64,000 nucleotides of DNA from NCBI GenBank assembly GCA_016765495.1, contig JAESPV010000095.1, positions 62,001 to 126,000 of the forward strand, read 5' to 3'. The notes beneath the pieces were generated by a model. It was given only the letters and a program-made list of their open reading frames with translations, was not told the origin of the DNA and made no database searches. The DNA is from Desulfocapsa sp. GTDB taxonomy: Bacteria > Desulfobacterota > Desulfobulbia > Desulfobulbales > Desulfocapsaceae. Each line of letters opens with the position of its first letter. Position 1 is the stretch's first letter. The translations under genes were made by a program, and so were the position numbers. Shown piece after piece: positions 27,720 to 36,788 of the stretch.

Positions 27720-27817
27720 TGGCGGAAGTGCATGGGAATCGAACCCACCTAGCGAGCTATTAACCCGCTACACCGGATTTGAAGTCCGGGAGCGCCACCA
27801 GTGCACTAACCACTTCC
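27720..27817 (-). tRNA. selC: tRNA-Sec (selenocysteine, anticodon TCA)
   Basis: The minus strand shows a long class II tRNA of about 98 nt: acceptor GGAAGTG/CACTTCC with discriminator G and encoded CCA, anticodon arm CCGGACT-TCA-AATCCGG, a long variable arm (TAGCGGGTTAATAGCTCGCTA) and T arm GTGGG-TTCGATT-CCCAT. This is the selC pattern. It implies that the host makes selenoproteins, common in sulfate reducers. The gene faces glyQ tail to tail with almost no gap. Confidence 0.95.
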
Positions 27818-27972
27818 GCAATGTGCCAGCCACTGTAATACCAAAGATTACAGAAAACAACTTTTTTATAATTTGCTTTCTTAGGTTATAATGTTTATTT
27901 TTCTTGTCAATTAATTAATACAACGCAAGAATATAATTTTTCATCTCCATTATTCAGGTAAAATAAAATATC

Positions 27973-28272
27973 ATGCAGTGCGAAAGACTCATTAAACAGA
28001 TCAAAGGATGGTATACCCATGTAAGTAATGAAACCATGGCTCCAGCTCGTATGGTTTCATTCATAGAAAAACATGCTGCTGAATGCGAAATCTGTTTGGA
28101 GGATCCTGATCTTCCAGAAGAAATCGAGAAAATCACAGAAATGATCCTCCCGGAATCGAAAATTCCCAAAGCCGTTCGTATGCAGCAGGAACAAGCAGAG
28201 CTTGAAAAAAGAGCCGCTGAAAGTGATGACATCGACATCCCGAACGTGGAAGAGCTGTTGGATGAGGCCTAG
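27973..28272 (+). CDS. Conserved-type small protein, unknown function
   Basis: The 99-residue acidic protein is not one I recognise. The N-terminal part is basic-hydrophobic (CERLIKQIKGWYTHVSNETM). A CEIC pair lies near residue 38. The C-terminal half is a charged probable helix (KAVRMQQEQAELEKRAAESD). It has no signal peptide or membrane segment. Coding is supported by the sensible composition and the short-gene position between tRNA-Sec and a transporter. Its stop codon is the start of an inverted repeat. Confidence 0.6.
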   Translation: MQCERLIKQIKGWYTHVSNETMAPARMVSFIEKHAAECEICLEDPDLPEEIEKITEMILPESKIPKAVRMQQEQAELEKRAAESDDIDIPNVEELLDEA

Positions 28273-28346
28273 GAGCCTGTCCGAGGATACAATTTTGCAA
28301 ATAACGAAGAGTTGGGGGAAAAGGGCATTCTCGGACAAGCTCCCAG
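28269..28346. repeat. Imperfect 18-bp inverted repeat enclosing about 42 bp
   Basis: CCTAGGAGCCTGTCCGAG and CTCGGACAAGCTCCCAGG are inverted copies with two mismatches. The first begins at the stop codon of the 99-residue gene. The whole unit is 78 bp, without an ORF. It could be a MITE-like insertion or a long RNA hairpin ending the upstream gene. No flanking duplication is obvious. Confidence 0.5.
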
Positions 28347-28516
28347 GGGAGAAGATTACAACAAGAAAGGCACACCCACCCTCAAGTGATTCACTTTTTT
28401 GTTTTTTGTTTATCAAGTAAGGCACGTACACGCAATACCTTAAGCATATTCGTTCCCGTCCCCACTTGACCCGACAAGCAGGATTTAAATCGGGTACCGA
28501 TGATTGCTCCTGATAA

Positions 28517-29410
28517 ATGGAAAATTTCATCCTCATATTCACCTGCCTTGTTTTTGGCATGTTCCTGCAGCGAAGGGAAGTTTTTGCTGAAAATGCCCCC
28601 CTGACACTGAACCTCTATGTTATCTGGGTGGCACTCCCAGCCCTCGTCCTATCCCAGGTTCCAAGGCTCTCTTTTTCAACAGACCTTGTTGTTCTGCTTT
28701 GGGTTCCCTGGTTTGTGACCGCTTTTGGAGCTCTTCTTGTCTGGTGTGCCAGTAGATTGTTTGGCTGGTCTACTGAGGTAAAGGCTGTACTTCTTCTTAC
28801 TGTACCTCTTGGGAACACATCATTTTTGGGTATTCCCATGATCGATGCTTTTTTCGGTTCTGACATGGTGTCCTATGGGATCATTTATGATCAGTTCGGT
28901 TCATTTCTGGCACTTTCCACTTATGGTTCTCTGATTCTCGCACTGTACAGTAAACAGCAGCAGAGTATGCTAAGTATAATCCGGAAGGTTTTTACATTTC
29001 CGCCTTTTCTGGCTTTGCTTATAGCGGTATCTTTTGCAAAACCTCTGCAGCATCCCGATATTGCGAAGAGTTTCTCAATGATTGGTTCCTCTCTGGTTCC
29101 CGTGGTTATGTTTGCCATCGGACTACAGTTAAAGATCAAACTCGCCCCGGGACAAGCCCAGGCGCTTTTCTATGGCCTCAGTGCAAGACTCCTGATTATT
29201 CCCTTTGTTGTCCTCTTTATCTGTCAATTCATGGGAATTGATTCCGATGCATCCCGTATCGCAATTTTTGAAGCTGGTATGCCTCCAATGGTTACCGCCG
29301 GTGCCATGGCAATGAGTGCCGGTTTGGCGCCAAGGCTAGCTGCTGCTTTAGTTGGCTGGGGAATTCTTGTTTCCTTTGCTACTCTGTCTCTGCTTGCCCT
29401 CTTTTTATAG
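28517..29410 (+). CDS. AEC (auxin efflux carrier) family permease
   Basis: This 297-residue, strongly hydrophobic protein has about ten membrane segments. Its opening FILIFTCLVFGMFLQR, the helix-break motifs TVPLGNTSFLGIPMIDAFFG and the C-terminal EAGMPPMVTAGAMAMSAGL are typical of the AEC/malate permease family of the bile acid-sodium symporter fold. Members move organic anions; the substrate is not readable. No ribosome-binding site is evident before the ATG. Confidence 0.85.
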   Translation: MENFILIFTCLVFGMFLQRREVFAENAPLTLNLYVIWVALPALVLSQVPRLSFSTDLVVLLWVPWFVTAFGALLVWCASRLFGWSTEVKAVLLLTVPLGNTSFLGIPMIDAFFGSDMVSYGIIYDQFGSFLALSTYGSLILALYSKQQQSMLSIIRKVFTFPPFLALLIAVSFAKPLQHPDIAKSFSMIGSSLVPVVMFAIGLQLKIKLAPGQAQALFYGLSARLLIIPFVVLFICQFMGIDSDASRIAIFEAGMPPMVTAGAMAMSAGLAPRLAAALVGWGILVSFATLSLLALFL

Positions 29411-29640
29411 CAGAGAGCATTATTTTTTCCATAAGATCTCTTTTTTTTGCAAGTCTCCCCGGCAAATCCGGAAGCAGCAAAATCACCTGAAAGAGGTGCC
29501 TGCCAGATAGCGCATAGCCCTGTGCCAGGGAAAATACCAGAAAACAGAAAAATCTATTACTTTATGGACATGATACGTTATTATAGGCCAGATTTTTTAA
29601 CGTCAACTCTAAATACTGTTTAAAACGGCTCGAGGATACC

Positions 29641-31434
29641 ATGCCAGACACCATTGCTGCTTCACCAGCACATACTTTTCATATTCCTGTTATGGGAACG
29701 GGATTCACCATAGACACCCCATTAAGGGTAGCCAGATACGGTATTTCTTCATCCATCTCCATTGTGGATGATATATTAATCGAGCAGATACGAAAGTATC
29801 ACTGTGAAAAGGAAAATGAACCCTACGTAGAAATTGCCAAGGGTGACGATTCCCGTGCACTCCGGATTACAGCGTACCTGAATCTTGTTGATCGTCTGGT
29901 GGCCAGGCAGGTTGATGCATTACAGAATTCACCTTTTGACAACGGTAGCGAGATAACAAAATACTATGAAATGCTTCCAGATCATGCACCTGTGAAAAAG
30001 ACTTATCTGCAAATGCTGGCATTACCTGATGGTTCCGAAAAAAAATCAACCCAGGATCTGCTCCGCAGCCAGGCTGTTCCTGGGAGTATCGACGTGAATA
30101 TCATGACCAAGCTTGATCGGGATCAGTACAAAAAGGGAGAAATGCTGCCGCCTATATATGCTGATGCCATGAGTGCTCTTCGTGGCTTTGCAGAAAGTAC
30201 TCTTTCTGCTTCTATCGTGTTTTCCGCCGGGATTAATAAACGCCTTTATCGTTACATGACTGAGTTTAAAGACTTTTTCCCGGACAATAATGGCAAGATA
30301 AAGAAAAAAATTATCCTGAAGGTGAGTGATCATCGGTCAGCTGAAATTCAGGGACGATTCCTGGCCAAATTGGGCCTATGGGTTTCAGAATTTCGCATAG
30401 AATCAGGGTTGAACTGCGGTGGGCATACCTTTCCTTCCAAGGGGTTTCTAATGGGTGTGGTTTTGGAGGAATTTAAGCGAAAAAAGAATGAACTTCGTGA
30501 AAAACTTACTCCCATGTATGCCAAGGCTCTTTCTGCAAAGCAAGAATTTGCTGATACGCTTCCAGATAATTTTAAAGTTACGGTACAGGGTGGCGTGGGA
30601 ACCGCCGCTGAACATGATTTTTTAAGGAACTATTATGGTGTAGACAGTGTCGGCTGGGGTACTCCGTTTTTACTTGTCCCGGAAGCGGTACTTATGGATG
30701 CCGTGAATATTAAACGCCTTATGGAAGCCACGGGTGACGATGTTTTTCTCAGCGACGCATCACCTCTTGGAGTACCCTTCTGGAACATGCGCACATCCAC
30801 CAGCGAGGATTTGCGTCGCAGGCGGATAAAAGAAGGTAACCCCGGATCGTCGTGCCCCAAAGGGTTTGTCGGCTTTAATACAGAATTTACCAAGAGGCCG
30901 ATATGTTTGGCATCTCGTGCGTATATTAATAAGAAATTAGAGCTTCTCCCAAAAGAAGATCATTCTCCTGAAGCTTATGAAATAATCAAAGAAAGAATAC
31001 TCGCTAAGTCATGTGTTTGTCATGAACTTGGTGGGAACGCAACAGTACCGCTGGGTATTGATCCTGATGCTGCGGCTACTGTTTGTTGCGGCCCGGGAAT
31101 AGTTGATTTTTCAAAAATTGCCACGCTCCAGGAAATGGTTGGTCACATTTACGGACGTCTTTCATTAATTACATCGAAGGACCGGCCTCATATGTTTGTG
31201 AAAGAGCTTAGTCTTTATGTTGATTATCTCCGTAAAGAAATAGATAATTTTCCGCTGGGACTTAGCGTTAATAGTGCTTCTTTTCTAGGAGGGATGAGGG
31301 AAAACCTCCTTAAAGGTATCGAATACTATCAAACACTTTCAGGTGAACTTGTCGAAGATTCGCGGGAGAAGTTTTTGGCGGGATTACAAGAAATGAAGGC
31401 AACACTTGAGCCACTCATTCTCGAAAAAGCTTAA
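29641..31434 (+). CDS. Large conserved-type protein of unknown function, possible flavin TIM-barrel
   Basis: This 597-residue soluble protein has no signal peptide. The start FHIPVMGTGFTIDTPLRVAR, and in the middle VTVQGGVGTAAEHDFL followed by DSVGWGTPFLLVPEA, recall the FMN-binding (beta/alpha)8 barrels of the nitronate monooxygenase/enoyl reductase type; this is my reading, not a search result. A cysteine-rich part near 395-480 (CPKGF, PICLASR, SCVCHELGGNA, TVCCGPG) could hold a metal or Fe-S centre. GAGG precedes the ATG. It stands alone between a transporter and a convergent DUF1456 gene, so context gives no function. Confidence 0.6.
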   Translation: MPDTIAASPAHTFHIPVMGTGFTIDTPLRVARYGISSSISIVDDILIEQIRKYHCEKENEPYVEIAKGDDSRALRITAYLNLVDRLVARQVDALQNSPFDNGSEITKYYEMLPDHAPVKKTYLQMLALPDGSEKKSTQDLLRSQAVPGSIDVNIMTKLDRDQYKKGEMLPPIYADAMSALRGFAESTLSASIVFSAGINKRLYRYMTEFKDFFPDNNGKIKKKIILKVSDHRSAEIQGRFLAKLGLWVSEFRIESGLNCGGHTFPSKGFLMGVVLEEFKRKKNELREKLTPMYAKALSAKQEFADTLPDNFKVTVQGGVGTAAEHDFLRNYYGVDSVGWGTPFLLVPEAVLMDAVNIKRLMEATGDDVFLSDASPLGVPFWNMRTSTSEDLRRRRIKEGNPGSSCPKGFVGFNTEFTKRPICLASRAYINKKLELLPKEDHSPEAYEIIKERILAKSCVCHELGGNATVPLGIDPDAAATVCCGPGIVDFSKIATLQEMVGHIYGRLSLITSKDRPHMFVKELSLYVDYLRKEIDNFPLGLSVNSASFLGGMRENLLKGIEYYQTLSGELVEDSREKFLAGLQEMKATLEPLILEKA

Positions 31435-31444
31435 ATGCAAGCTC

Positions 31445-31960
31445 TTACTTTTCCCTTTTAACCCATACTTTTTCTGTTCTGGAAACTGTTTCCCGAATAA
31501 CAGGCCTTTTCTTGTATAAGGAAAGACCCTGCAGGAAATAACGGAGGAACTGGTCACCGCATTCTTTGTAATGTTTGTGACCTTTTTTTCTGAAAAACGA
31601 TGACAATTCTGATTTGGAAATTTCCATTCCCGAAAGCTTGAATACCTCCAGCATATCCCTTTCCTGATAGATCAGGGCTATACGAATTTTTCGTAATACA
31701 TCATTGTTGCTGAGAGCTTCGGGTGCTGGTACCGAAGGTTTATTTAAGGATCCACGGTAAAAAATAATCAAACCATCGAGGAATGTATTCAGCAGGGATT
31801 GAGAGCAAAGAACAAATCCCTGCTCATCCTCTTTTTTAAGTAAGGTATATAGTTTGATATCCTGTGACTCCTGTTTCTGAGCCTGGAATATCTGTACCAT
31901 TTCCTTGTCTTTTAGATCAAGGCTGTAGCGAATTTTTCGGAGTATGTCGTTGGCAAGCAA
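31445..31960 (-). CDS. DUF1456 family protein (YehS-like)
   Basis: Two copies of the DUF1456 module are seen: NDILRKIRYSLDLKDKEMVQ and NDVLRKIRIALIYQERDMLE, each followed by a short helical part with LLKKEDEQGF or FRKKGHKHY. The function of the family is unknown. The ORF track begins at a GTG at 32008, inside a perfect hairpin, and adds a leader absent from the family. The TTG at 31960 gives LANDILRKIRY, the usual N-terminus, so I prefer it, though no Shine-Dalgarno is visible. It lies behind aspS on the same strand. Confidence 0.8.
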   Translation of the reverse strand: MLANDILRKIRYSLDLKDKEMVQIFQAQKQESQDIKLYTLLKKEDEQGFVLCSQSLLNTFLDGLIIFYRGSLNKPSVPAPEALSNNDVLRKIRIALIYQERDMLEVFKLSGMEISKSELSSFFRKKGHKHYKECGDQFLRYFLQGLSLYKKRPVIRETVSRTEKVWVKREK

Positions 31961-31997
31961 TGGAATACACAAAAGTTGAAGGAATTTTGAGAAGCAG

Positions 31998-32030
31998 CTG
32001 ACAGTCACTATTTTCCATAGTGACTGTCAG
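31998..32030. repeat. Perfect 14-bp stem hairpin between aspS and the DUF1456 gene
   Basis: CTGACAGTCACTAT and ATAGTGACTGTCAG enclose TTTCC. It begins 16 bp after the aspS stop on the minus strand. No T-run follows in either direction, so it is not a classical terminator. It could be an RNA stability or processing element between the two genes, or a protein-binding palindrome. Confidence 0.7.
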
Positions 32031-32046
32031 AAGGATATAACCCAAA

Positions 32047-33843
32047 TCAGGAGTCTTTACTTTCCTTCCAGTCAGGACGCAGATACAGCTCAGTGAGCTG
32101 TTTTCTTGCAACTCCTGCCGGTGCTTCGGTGAGAGGGCAGGTTGCACGCTGGGTCTTTGGAAAAGCAATGACGTCACGAATGGACTCGCTTCCAGTGATG
32201 ATCATCAACAATCGATCCAAACCAAAGGCCAGTCCACCATGAGGAGGCGCACCAAGCTCAAGTGCGCGGAGAAGGAAACCGAACTTATCATTGGCCTCTT
32301 CTTCACTGATACCGAGAGCCTTTAATACCTTAGACTGAATATCACGTTGATGGATACGGATGGAGCCGCCACCAATCTCGGTTCCATTTAAAACCAGATC
32401 GTAGGCCCGGCTGTAAACAGATGCAGGGTCACTTTCCAGCTTATCCATATCTTCGTCCTTAGGAGCTGTGAAAGGATGATGAAGCGCTTGAAAACGCTTT
32501 TTGTTCTCATCATATTCCACAAGTGGGAAGTCTGTAACCCAGATAAAATTAAAAATCTTCTTATCCAGTAATCCAAGGCGGCGGGCAATTTCCACCCGAA
32601 GTTCACTAAGCACCGAAAAGACAACAGATTCTTTATCGGCACCAAATAAGAGCAGATCACCTTCTTCCGCGTCAAGAGCCTTACTCATGGCCCCACGTTC
32701 TTCATCACTGAAAAACTTGGCAATTGGTGATTGCCAGTCGCCATCGGCCTTCATTTTCACCCAGGCAAGCCCTCTGGCACCAAACTGAGCAACATAATCG
32801 GTGAGAGTATCAAGTTCCTTGCGGGAAAAAGTCGCACACCCCTTAGCATTAATGGCGCGAACAGTTCCATCGCCATCTGCTATGGAACGAAACACTTTAA
32901 ATGAACAGGTTTTGGCAATCTCGGATAGATCCACAAGCTCAAAGCCAAAACGGGTATCAGGTCGATCAGTACCAAAGCGATTCATGGCCTCATCATAGCT
33001 GATTCGCTTAAATGGTGGAGCAACATCAATATCCAGAGTGTCTTTAAAGAGCTTGGCAATCATCCCTTCGGTGATTTCAATAATCTGCTCCTCGTCCATA
33101 AAGGAGAGTTCCATATCAATTTGAGTGAATTCAGGTTGCCGGTCTGCACGCAGATCTTCATCGCGAAAACATTTTACGATTTGATAGTAGCGATCCATGC
33201 CACCAATCATGAGCAGCTGTTTAAAGAGCTGGGGAGACTGGGGCAGGGCATAGAATTTTCCTGCATTGACACGGCTTGGCACCAGGTAATCCCGGGCACC
33301 TTCAGGAGTGGAGCGAGTGAGCATGGGAGTTTCCACTTCCAGGAATTCCTTGTCGTTCAGGTAATTACGTATGGATTGTACGGCCTTATGGCGCTGGTAG
33401 AGTTTTGCAGCCATCTCTGGACGTCTAAGATCCATGTAACGGTATTGGAGACGGATGTTGTCTGAGACTTCGCTCTCTTCGTCGAGTGGGAACGGTGGAG
33501 TTTCAGAAACATTCAGGATACGCAGCTCACTGACAAAGATTTCAATCTCGCCTGTGTCCAGTTTTTTATTGGCCATACCTTCAAGTCTGGCTTCGACCTT
33601 ACCCCGAATGGCAATAACCCATTCACTGCGAAGTTTGTGTGCTTTGTTATGCACTTCGGGGCTGACCTCCGGGTTAAATATGATCTGGGTGAGACCGTGC
33701 CGGTCACGAAGATCTATAAAAATCACTCCGCCATGGTCACGTCTGCGTAGTACCCAGCCCATGAGAATTACTTCTTCACCGATATTGGCACTTGTCAGAT
33801 CGTTGCAAGAATGACTTCTTCGGAGGGTTCCCATTGATTCCAT
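32047..33843 (-). CDS. aspS: Aspartyl-tRNA synthetase
   Basis: This class II synthetase has the bacterial GAD insertion, about 600 residues. The N-terminal OB fold includes VILMGWVLRRRDHGGVIFID. Motif 2 is CFRDEDLRADRQPEFTQID, and motif 3 is GLAFGLDRLLMIITG near the end. The ORF track starts at 33867; the ATG at 33843 (MESMGTLRRSHSC) begins nearer the conserved start. Whether it is the discriminating or the Asx-charging form was not determined. hisS lies upstream on the same strand, a common pair. Confidence 0.96.
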   Translation of the reverse strand: MESMGTLRRSHSCNDLTSANIGEEVILMGWVLRRRDHGGVIFIDLRDRHGLTQIIFNPEVSPEVHNKAHKLRSEWVIAIRGKVEARLEGMANKKLDTGEIEIFVSELRILNVSETPPFPLDEESEVSDNIRLQYRYMDLRRPEMAAKLYQRHKAVQSIRNYLNDKEFLEVETPMLTRSTPEGARDYLVPSRVNAGKFYALPQSPQLFKQLLMIGGMDRYYQIVKCFRDEDLRADRQPEFTQIDMELSFMDEEQIIEITEGMIAKLFKDTLDIDVAPPFKRISYDEAMNRFGTDRPDTRFGFELVDLSEIAKTCSFKVFRSIADGDGTVRAINAKGCATFSRKELDTLTDYVAQFGARGLAWVKMKADGDWQSPIAKFFSDEERGAMSKALDAEEGDLLLFGADKESVVFSVLSELRVEIARRLGLLDKKIFNFIWVTDFPLVEYDENKKRFQALHHPFTAPKDEDMDKLESDPASVYSRAYDLVLNGTEIGGGSIRIHQRDIQSKVLKALGISEEEANDKFGFLLRALELGAPPHGGLAFGLDRLLMIITGSESIRDVIAFPKTQRATCPLTEAPAGVARKQLTELYLRPDWKESKDS

Positions 33844-33913
33844 AATTATATTAGTAACTTTAAACAAGTTACATTCCGTGGTTATATTTTTTTAAAAAAA
33901 ATTAAAGTCTTAA

Positions 33914-35173
33914 TTACTGGCATCTTTGTATAAGTGAAGATGCTATTTCGTTGTTGTCAGACTGTATGCCAATATCTTGCTGTTCCTGAGTTTCCATATT
34001 TTTCAGCACGGCTTGTCCCTTCTCAAGTTCATTCTCGCCAATAATGAGAACAAACCTGGCGTTTACCTTGTTCGCCTGTTTCATCTGACTTTTCAAACTG
34101 CGCCCTTCGAAATCCATGGCGATATTTAAGCTGTTCTGGCGTAGGATATGAACAAGAGGAAATGCAAATTCAGATGCTTTTTCGCCAAGACCGGCAACAA
34201 AGATATCGACCTTGGCACTGTCTATTTTTACTTCCTGTTGTTGCAGAAGAAGGACAAGACGTTCCATGCCAAGTGCAAAGCCGATTCCTGGAACGCTGGG
34301 TCCGCCAAGCTTCTCAACAAGACCATCGTAGCGGCCACCGGCGCCAACCGCTGCCTGGGCACCAAGATCGCCAGTGATAAACTCAAAAGTAGTACGGGTA
34401 TAATAATCAAGACCGCGAACCATACACTTATTTAAACTGTATTGTACGTTAAGATTCTCCAATCCTTTTTGTACAGAAGCAAAATGTATATCACAGTCAT
34501 TGCAAAGATGTTTATGAATAGACGGCGCTTCTTCAACCTGCTCCCTGCATTTTGGGTTTTTACAATCAAGAACCCGTAGAGGGTTTGTTGTGCTGCGCCT
34601 TTTACAATCATCACAAAGCTCATCTTTACGATCATCAATAAAAGCAAGTAGTGTTTCACGAAATCCAGGACGGCAAACAGGGCAGCCAAGAGAGTTCATC
34701 TCAAGGCTTACTGGTATTTCAAGCTCTTCAAGAAGCATGGAGCCCATGGCCATGAGTTCGGCATCAACCCTTGGATTGGGGGTTCCAAGCACTTCAACAT
34801 CCATCTGGTGAAACTGGCGTAAACGTCCTTTCTGGGGACGTTCGTGGCGAAACATCGGGCCAATGGTAAAGAGCCTCTGCACCGGTTTCTGCACATACAG
34901 TCCATGCTGGATATACGCACGAAGAAGAGATGCAGTGGCTTCAGGACGCATGGTGACCTGTTTATCGACAAAGGTGTACATCTCCTTTTCTACGATATCA
35001 GTGGCCTCACCAATGGAACGGGCAAAAAGATCCGTTTTTTCCAGTATGGGCATGCGAATTTCGGAGAAATTAAAACGTGAGAAAATATCACGACCAGTAT
35101 TTTCTACTTTCTGCCACAATTCTATTTCACCGGGTACGATGTCTTTAAAGCCGTTCAGAGCCTTTATTTTCAC
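33914..35173 (-). CDS. hisS: Histidyl-tRNA synthetase
   Basis: This class II synthetase has 419 residues. Motif 1 region: RDIFSRFNFSEIRMPILE. The middle part has RPEATASLLRAYIQHGLY, FRHERPQKGRLRQFHQMDVE and the histidine-specific RGLDYYTRTTFEF. The C-terminal anticodon domain includes DFEGRSLKSQMKQANK. A run of cysteines (CPVCR, CDDCKRR, CKNPKC, CNDCD) gives a zinc-ribbon-like insertion seen in some HisRS. It precedes aspS. Confidence 0.96.
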   Translation of the reverse strand: MKIKALNGFKDIVPGEIELWQKVENTGRDIFSRFNFSEIRMPILEKTDLFARSIGEATDIVEKEMYTFVDKQVTMRPEATASLLRAYIQHGLYVQKPVQRLFTIGPMFRHERPQKGRLRQFHQMDVEVLGTPNPRVDAELMAMGSMLLEELEIPVSLEMNSLGCPVCRPGFRETLLAFIDDRKDELCDDCKRRSTTNPLRVLDCKNPKCREQVEEAPSIHKHLCNDCDIHFASVQKGLENLNVQYSLNKCMVRGLDYYTRTTFEFITGDLGAQAAVGAGGRYDGLVEKLGGPSVPGIGFALGMERLVLLLQQQEVKIDSAKVDIFVAGLGEKASEFAFPLVHILRQNSLNIAMDFEGRSLKSQMKQANKVNARFVLIIGENELEKGQAVLKNMETQEQQDIGIQSDNNEIASSLIQRCQ

Positions 35174-35347
35174 TCCAATTCCTCCAAAAAGTCTTTGTCA
35201 AAAAGAATAAAATAAACCGCAATTACTGCAAAATGTCAAGCATACGCAGGTCATACATGGAAAAATCGCTATTTTCTGATAAATTAACCTGTATTTGATG
35301 AAAACGTGCTTTTGTTATAGTGGACTGACTTTATCACGGAGGCAAGC

Positions 35348-35404
35348 ATGCTCCTTGACAAACCGGAACAAGCAAGTCATTATCTGTTGTTCATATTGAA
35401 GTAG
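35348..35404 (+). CDS. Possible 18-codon leader ORF before pcnB
   Basis: ATG at 35348 is preceded by CGGAGGC at ideal spacing and opens an 18-codon frame (MLLDKPEQASHYLLFILK) ending TAG at 35404, 37 bp before the pcnB start. pcnB itself has no comparable ribosome-binding site. The peptide matches nothing I know. Coding potential of so short a frame is uncertain. Confidence 0.3.
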   Translation: MLLDKPEQASHYLLFILK

Positions 35405-35441
35405 TATCAGATTCTTCCCAGTGACCTGTTTTTCATTGCCT

Positions 35442-36779
35442 ATGACCTTTTCCAACGAACCTCGAATCATCACCACCGATGATCATCCCATCCGTCATCA
35501 TATGATCGACAAGGATGCCATGAAAGTGCTGCGCATACTGCGTGAAAATGGCTATGCCGGATATCTGGTCGGGGGAGGCGTACGTGATTTATATCTGAAT
35601 AAATCTCCGAAAGATTTTGATATTTCCACCGATGCCCGTCCCGGACAGGTTCGAAAACTTTTTCGAAACAGCCGAACCATTGGCAGACGTTTTCGTCTGG
35701 TGCAGGTTTTTTTTCATGGCAAAGAAATAGAAGTTTCCACTCTCCGTTCCTTGAGTGAATATGATCTTGATGGCCCGGAATCCGTACTTGCACCCAATAA
35801 TACCTATGGAAGTCTCGGAGAAGATGCCCAACGTCGTGATCTTACCGTCAATGGTCTCTTTTACGAGATTGAGAATAATACCATTATTGATTATGTAGAC
35901 GGGATTAATGATCTTGATAAATCCGTTGTGCAATTTGTGGGAGAGCCTGTGCGGCGCATCACCAGAGATCCGGTACGCATGCTGCGGGCCATCAGGCATG
36001 CAGGGCGACTGGGGTTTCGTATTTCTCCTGAAAGTTGGCAGGCCATCTGTGAGAACCATGAAAAGCTCACCCTCTGCCCGCCATCACGGATTCGTGATGA
36101 ATTTTTTAAGGACCTTCACAGTGGTGCCTTGTCGGAATGGTTGAAACTGGCTCTGGATACGGAGCTGTTCTTCGATATTTTCGGATTGTACAAAAAACCA
36201 CTTTCTCAAAAAGAAGGTGCAGAAGAGAGGCCTTATCGTGAGCAGCTGTCGGCTATTGCAAAGGTCATTGATCGATGTGCAAATCTGGCAAAAGATTCTG
36301 GAAAACGAGGGCTTGCCAATGACTTCCTGCTGGCCCTGCTCCTTGTTCCCTGGGCCAATGCCAACTTTGATCTGGTACGTCAGAGAGTAAAAGGTGCCGA
36401 AGCATTCAGATTTTCAAAAATCCTTCGTGATGAGTTAGATAAAGGGTTGGGGATTCAGCTGAACCTCCGGCGTTCCATCCGCCAGGAAATGGTAATCCTG
36501 CTTTCCAATCTGCCGCAGTTTCTCAGGTATCATGAGAGTAATTCATGGCCGAAATGGATCAAAAAGAAGAGTTACTACAAGTCCTGCTCACTGTTCTGTG
36601 AGCTATACGCAGAATCTCTCACCGGAAATCAGGCTGAACTTCCTGTTTCACCTCTGAAACAGGAGTATCGTTCAAAGCCAACGGAACAATCCCGTTCCAA
36701 AGGGAATCGAAGCCGCAGGAAGAGCTATAACCCCTCATTCTCGTCAAAAAAGAAAGGGATTTTTGGCTTAAAGAAGTAG
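35442..36779 (+). CDS. pcnB: Poly(A) polymerase I / CCA-adding-like nucleotidyltransferase
   Basis: The protein belongs to the class II polymerase beta superfamily and is about 445 residues. The head domain has YLVGGGVRDLYLNKSPKDFD with the metal aspartates, then LFRNSRTIGRRFRLVQVFF, RRDLTVNGLFYE, and RDPVRMLRAIRHAGRLGF of the neck. These and the basic C-terminal tail (SKGNRSRRKSYNPSFSSKKK) fit PcnB, which adds 3' poly(A) tails that mark RNA for decay. The ATG at 35442 is preferred over the GTG at 35421. A CCA-adding enzyme cannot be wholly excluded. Confidence 0.88.
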   Translation: MTFSNEPRIITTDDHPIRHHMIDKDAMKVLRILRENGYAGYLVGGGVRDLYLNKSPKDFDISTDARPGQVRKLFRNSRTIGRRFRLVQVFFHGKEIEVSTLRSLSEYDLDGPESVLAPNNTYGSLGEDAQRRDLTVNGLFYEIENNTIIDYVDGINDLDKSVVQFVGEPVRRITRDPVRMLRAIRHAGRLGFRISPESWQAICENHEKLTLCPPSRIRDEFFKDLHSGALSEWLKLALDTELFFDIFGLYKKPLSQKEGAEERPYREQLSAIAKVIDRCANLAKDSGKRGLANDFLLALLLVPWANANFDLVRQRVKGAEAFRFSKILRDELDKGLGIQLNLRRSIRQEMVILLSNLPQFLRYHESNSWPKWIKKKSYYKSCSLFCELYAESLTGNQAELPVSPLKQEYRSKPTEQSRSKGNRSRRKSYNPSFSSKKKGIFGLKK

Positions 36780-36788
36780 ATTCTCCCC

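Noticed and set aside
29411-29640. Riboswitch before the 597-residue gene (small hairpins CACCT/AGGTG and CCCTG/CAGGG)
   Set aside because: The stems are short and do not match the cyclic di-GMP or TPP consensus that I compared from memory.
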